From Streptococcus parasanguinis (GTDB taxonomy: Bacteria > Bacillota > Bacilli > Lactobacillales > Streptococcaceae), in the NCBI GenBank assembly GCA_018365265.1, contig JAGZKI010000015.1:1-41868 (forward strand): 41,868 bases of DNA. The letters are read 5' to 3'. The translations under genes were made by a program, and so were the position numbers. Shown here in pieces: positions 40,197-41,868 of this stretch. The notes below the pieces were generated by a model, which had not been told where the DNA came from, did not search any database, and saw nothing but the letters and a program-made list of their open reading frames with translations. The number at the start of each line of letters is the position of its first letter. Positions within the stretch are counted from its first letter, which is position 1.

Positions 40197-41798
40197 TTAC
40201 CCCTTAAACTCCTCGACAAATTTCTTGAGTTCGGCATCGGCTTCTGGTGTTGTTCCATGAAGCTGGCTGAGCATGTCTAAGAGGGAGGCTGTATGGATTT
40301 CAATAGTCGCGTTGGTTTGGTTGATCTTAGCCACGATGCCTGTCAGTGGCTCGACTTCTTCTTCCTCAAAGGTATCCACATAGCGCGGGATATTGAGGTT
40401 GTAGTCATTCTCGACGATCTCCTCGAAGCTAGCCAGATGGGCGAACTTATCCATGTCCTCTCTACTCTTATAGGCCTTGAGGATCTTCTCGATATGAGCA
40501 TCCGTCATGATATTCTGGTTCTTGCCCTTGTCAAATTCCTTAGAGGCATCGATAAAGTAGACGTCCCGATTGGTCCGGTTCTTTTTGAGAATGATGACCG
40601 TCGTTGGGATGCTGGTATTAAAGAAGATATTGGCAGGTAGACCTATGACGGTATCAATGGCTCCTTCTTCCAGCAAGGCCTTGCGAATGGTCCCTTCAGC
40701 ATTGCCACGGAAAAGAACCCCGTGAGGAAGGACGATGGCCATCACACCATTGTCTTGTTTCAAGTGATAGTAACCGTGCAAGAGAAAGGCGAAGTCTGCC
40801 TTGGATTGAGGCGCCAACTTGCCAAATGGGGAGAAACGAGGATCTTGGAGGAAGCCGGAGCTTGCAGACCACTTAGCTGAGTATGGTGGGTTCATGAGGA
40901 CCCCATCAAAGTTGGTCGGCTCTTGGGTCGGCCAGTCTTCGTCCAGCGTATCGGCATTGTGCAAGAACTGGTTTTCCACCGGAACCCCGTGTAGGATCAT
41001 ATTCATCCGAGCTAGGTTATAGGTAGAGGTATTGAGCTCCTGACCAAAGTACTGGACCGTTTGAGGCTGGTGAGAATACTTCTTGGCATTGAGCAAGAGC
41101 GAGCCTGATCCCATGGTAGCATCGTAGATGGTAAAGCCCTGCTCGTCTTCACGCCCTAAAAAGGCAATCTGGGTCATGAGCTTGGCTACAGGCTGGGGCG
41201 TATAGAACTCTCCTGCTTTCTTACCAGAGTCGGTCGCAAACTGACCAATCAAGTACTCATAGGCATCCCCAAGCATATCACCCGCATGACCCGCCACGTC
41301 CAGCACTGCCAATTCTTTCATAACGGCAGCCACTAGCTGGTTTTGCTTTTGAGGAGTAGCCCCTAGCTTCTTGGAGTAGAGATCAATGTCCTCAAAGAGG
41401 TTTTCATAGAGGTCGTCACTTTGCTCGATGTCTCGGAAACCCTGAGCCAGATCTTCCAGCTGGAAGGTCCCTTCATTGACCCGGTCCACCAAGGCCGTAA
41501 AGGTCAAGTCTGGCTTGATGACATAGTTGAGCTCATCAGTGATGACAGAGATCAAGTCCTCTTGAGATGCTGGATCTTCATAGTAAGATCGGTAAAGCGC
41601 CAAGGCTTCATCTAGACTCTCAGTCTCCTCCTCCATAGTCTCTGCCACGAAGAAGAGCAACTTATCTGAGAGGTACTTGTAAAAGATCATCCCCAATAGA
41701 TAAGACTTATAGTCATTGGCATCCATCTTAGAACGGAGCACGTCCGCTGAGTTCCACAGGGCTTGGTAGAGCGACTGGGAGGTTTGTGTTGTTTCCAT
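40197..41798 (-). CDS. hsdM: Type I restriction-modification methyltransferase subunit
   Basis: 533 residues. N-terminal helical domain (LWNSADVLRSKMDANDYKSY), then a class I methylase fold with the SAM loop DATMGSGSLLL (about 228-238) and catalytic NPPY in LMNPPYSAKW. HsdM normally works with a specificity subunit HsdS to methylate adenine, and with HsdR to cut unmodified DNA. hsdS is not found downstream; the next gene is a zeta-like kinase. The ribosome site (AGAAAG) is weak. Specificity cannot be predicted without HsdS. Confidence 0.94.
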   Translation of the reverse strand: METTQTSQSLYQALWNSADVLRSKMDANDYKSYLLGMIFYKYLSDKLLFFVAETMEEETESLDEALALYRSYYEDPASQEDLISVITDELNYVIKPDLTFTALVDRVNEGTFQLEDLAQGFRDIEQSDDLYENLFEDIDLYSKKLGATPQKQNQLVAAVMKELAVLDVAGHAGDMLGDAYEYLIGQFATDSGKKAGEFYTPQPVAKLMTQIAFLGREDEQGFTIYDATMGSGSLLLNAKKYSHQPQTVQYFGQELNTSTYNLARMNMILHGVPVENQFLHNADTLDEDWPTQEPTNFDGVLMNPPYSAKWSASSGFLQDPRFSPFGKLAPQSKADFAFLLHGYYHLKQDNGVMAIVLPHGVLFRGNAEGTIRKALLEEGAIDTVIGLPANIFFNTSIPTTVIILKKNRTNRDVYFIDASKEFDKGKNQNIMTDAHIEKILKAYKSREDMDKFAHLASFEEIVENDYNLNIPRYVDTFEEEEVEPLTGIVAKINQTNATIEIHTASLLDMLSQLHGTTPEADAELKKFVEEFKG

Positions 41799-41819
41799 AG
41801 TAATTCTTTCTGATTTCTT

Positions 41820-41868
41820 TTAGACCTTTTCTTGTTCCAGTGGGACGACAGCGAGGGTCTTGCCCAGA
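41820..41868 (-). CDS. 3' end of an upstream gene (partial)
   Basis: One minus-strand frame is open from the window edge and ends ...LGKTLAVVPLEQEKV then TAA, 21 bases before the hsdM ATG. Too short to identify; by position it could be another component of the restriction locus. Its existence as a gene is inferred from the frame and the tight spacing. Confidence 0.4.
   Translation of the reverse strand, partial: LGKTLAVVPLEQEKV

Overview
The window reads as chromosomal DNA of an oral, mitis- or parasanguinis-like Streptococcus. The evidence is the gene content and order: ddl-recR-pbp2b, and glmU-Nudix-macP-mtnN. Other support comes from AmiA/AliB-type oligopeptide-binding lipoproteins without linked permeases, a BceAB-like pair, dense gene packing with AGGAG-type ribosome sites, and many short hairpin repeats. 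I cannot fix the species from sequence alone. No rRNA, tRNA, CRISPR array, prophage or complete insertion sequence was seen.

Layout. 1-5131 (minus strand): a dispersed repeat, the cell-wall/recombination cluster ddl, recR, pbp2b, then a DUF3290/DUF421 membrane pair. 5267-7430: exoA plus a VOC-family gene (plus strand), a Thr-rich lipoprotein (minus), and a second partial copy of the VOC 3' end. 7622-13913 (minus): oligopeptide-binding lipoprotein, nth, then the operon glmU > Nudix > macP > mtnN > DUF898. 14017-19238: an accessory island. It holds a Nudix-ASCH fusion, an unrecognised helical protein, a decayed Imm51 immunity gene, a SMI1/KNR4 protein, a truncated second Nudix copy, an AT-rich ABC exporter pair and a decayed ORF. 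19243-23901 (minus): SDR and DUF2829 genes, an amino-acid permease, and a PadR regulator with two DUF1129 membrane proteins. 24161-26125 (plus): a second oligopeptide-binding lipoprotein. 26482-29245: a BceAB-like ABC system. 29423-33544 (minus): two lipoproteins, a DUF915 hydrolase and an orphan PTS EIIC. 33865-36233 (plus): an MFS drug exporter and a VIT1/CCC1-type metal transporter. 36263-37894 (minus): an FMN reductase and an L-lactate/2-hydroxyacid dehydrogenase. 38048-41868 (minus): a defence/toxin-antitoxin region with hsdM, a zeta-like kinase, a 53-residue ORF and an Rpn nuclease gene.

The most unusual region is the right end. hsdM is followed not by hsdS but by a zeta-toxin-like kinase. 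A tiny ORF, with its own Shine-Dalgarno sequence inside the kinase gene, overlaps the kinase stop codon. Next to it, the Rpn nuclease gene carries a strong internal ribosome site that would make a separate C-terminal small protein. That same C-terminal unit, including its ribosome site, has been tandemly duplicated as a free-standing gene. A second theme is gene-fragment duplication: the VOC 3' end, the Nudix 5' half and the Rpn 3' end each occur twice. In the first two cases the copies flank accessory genes, which looks like a scar of imported DNA.
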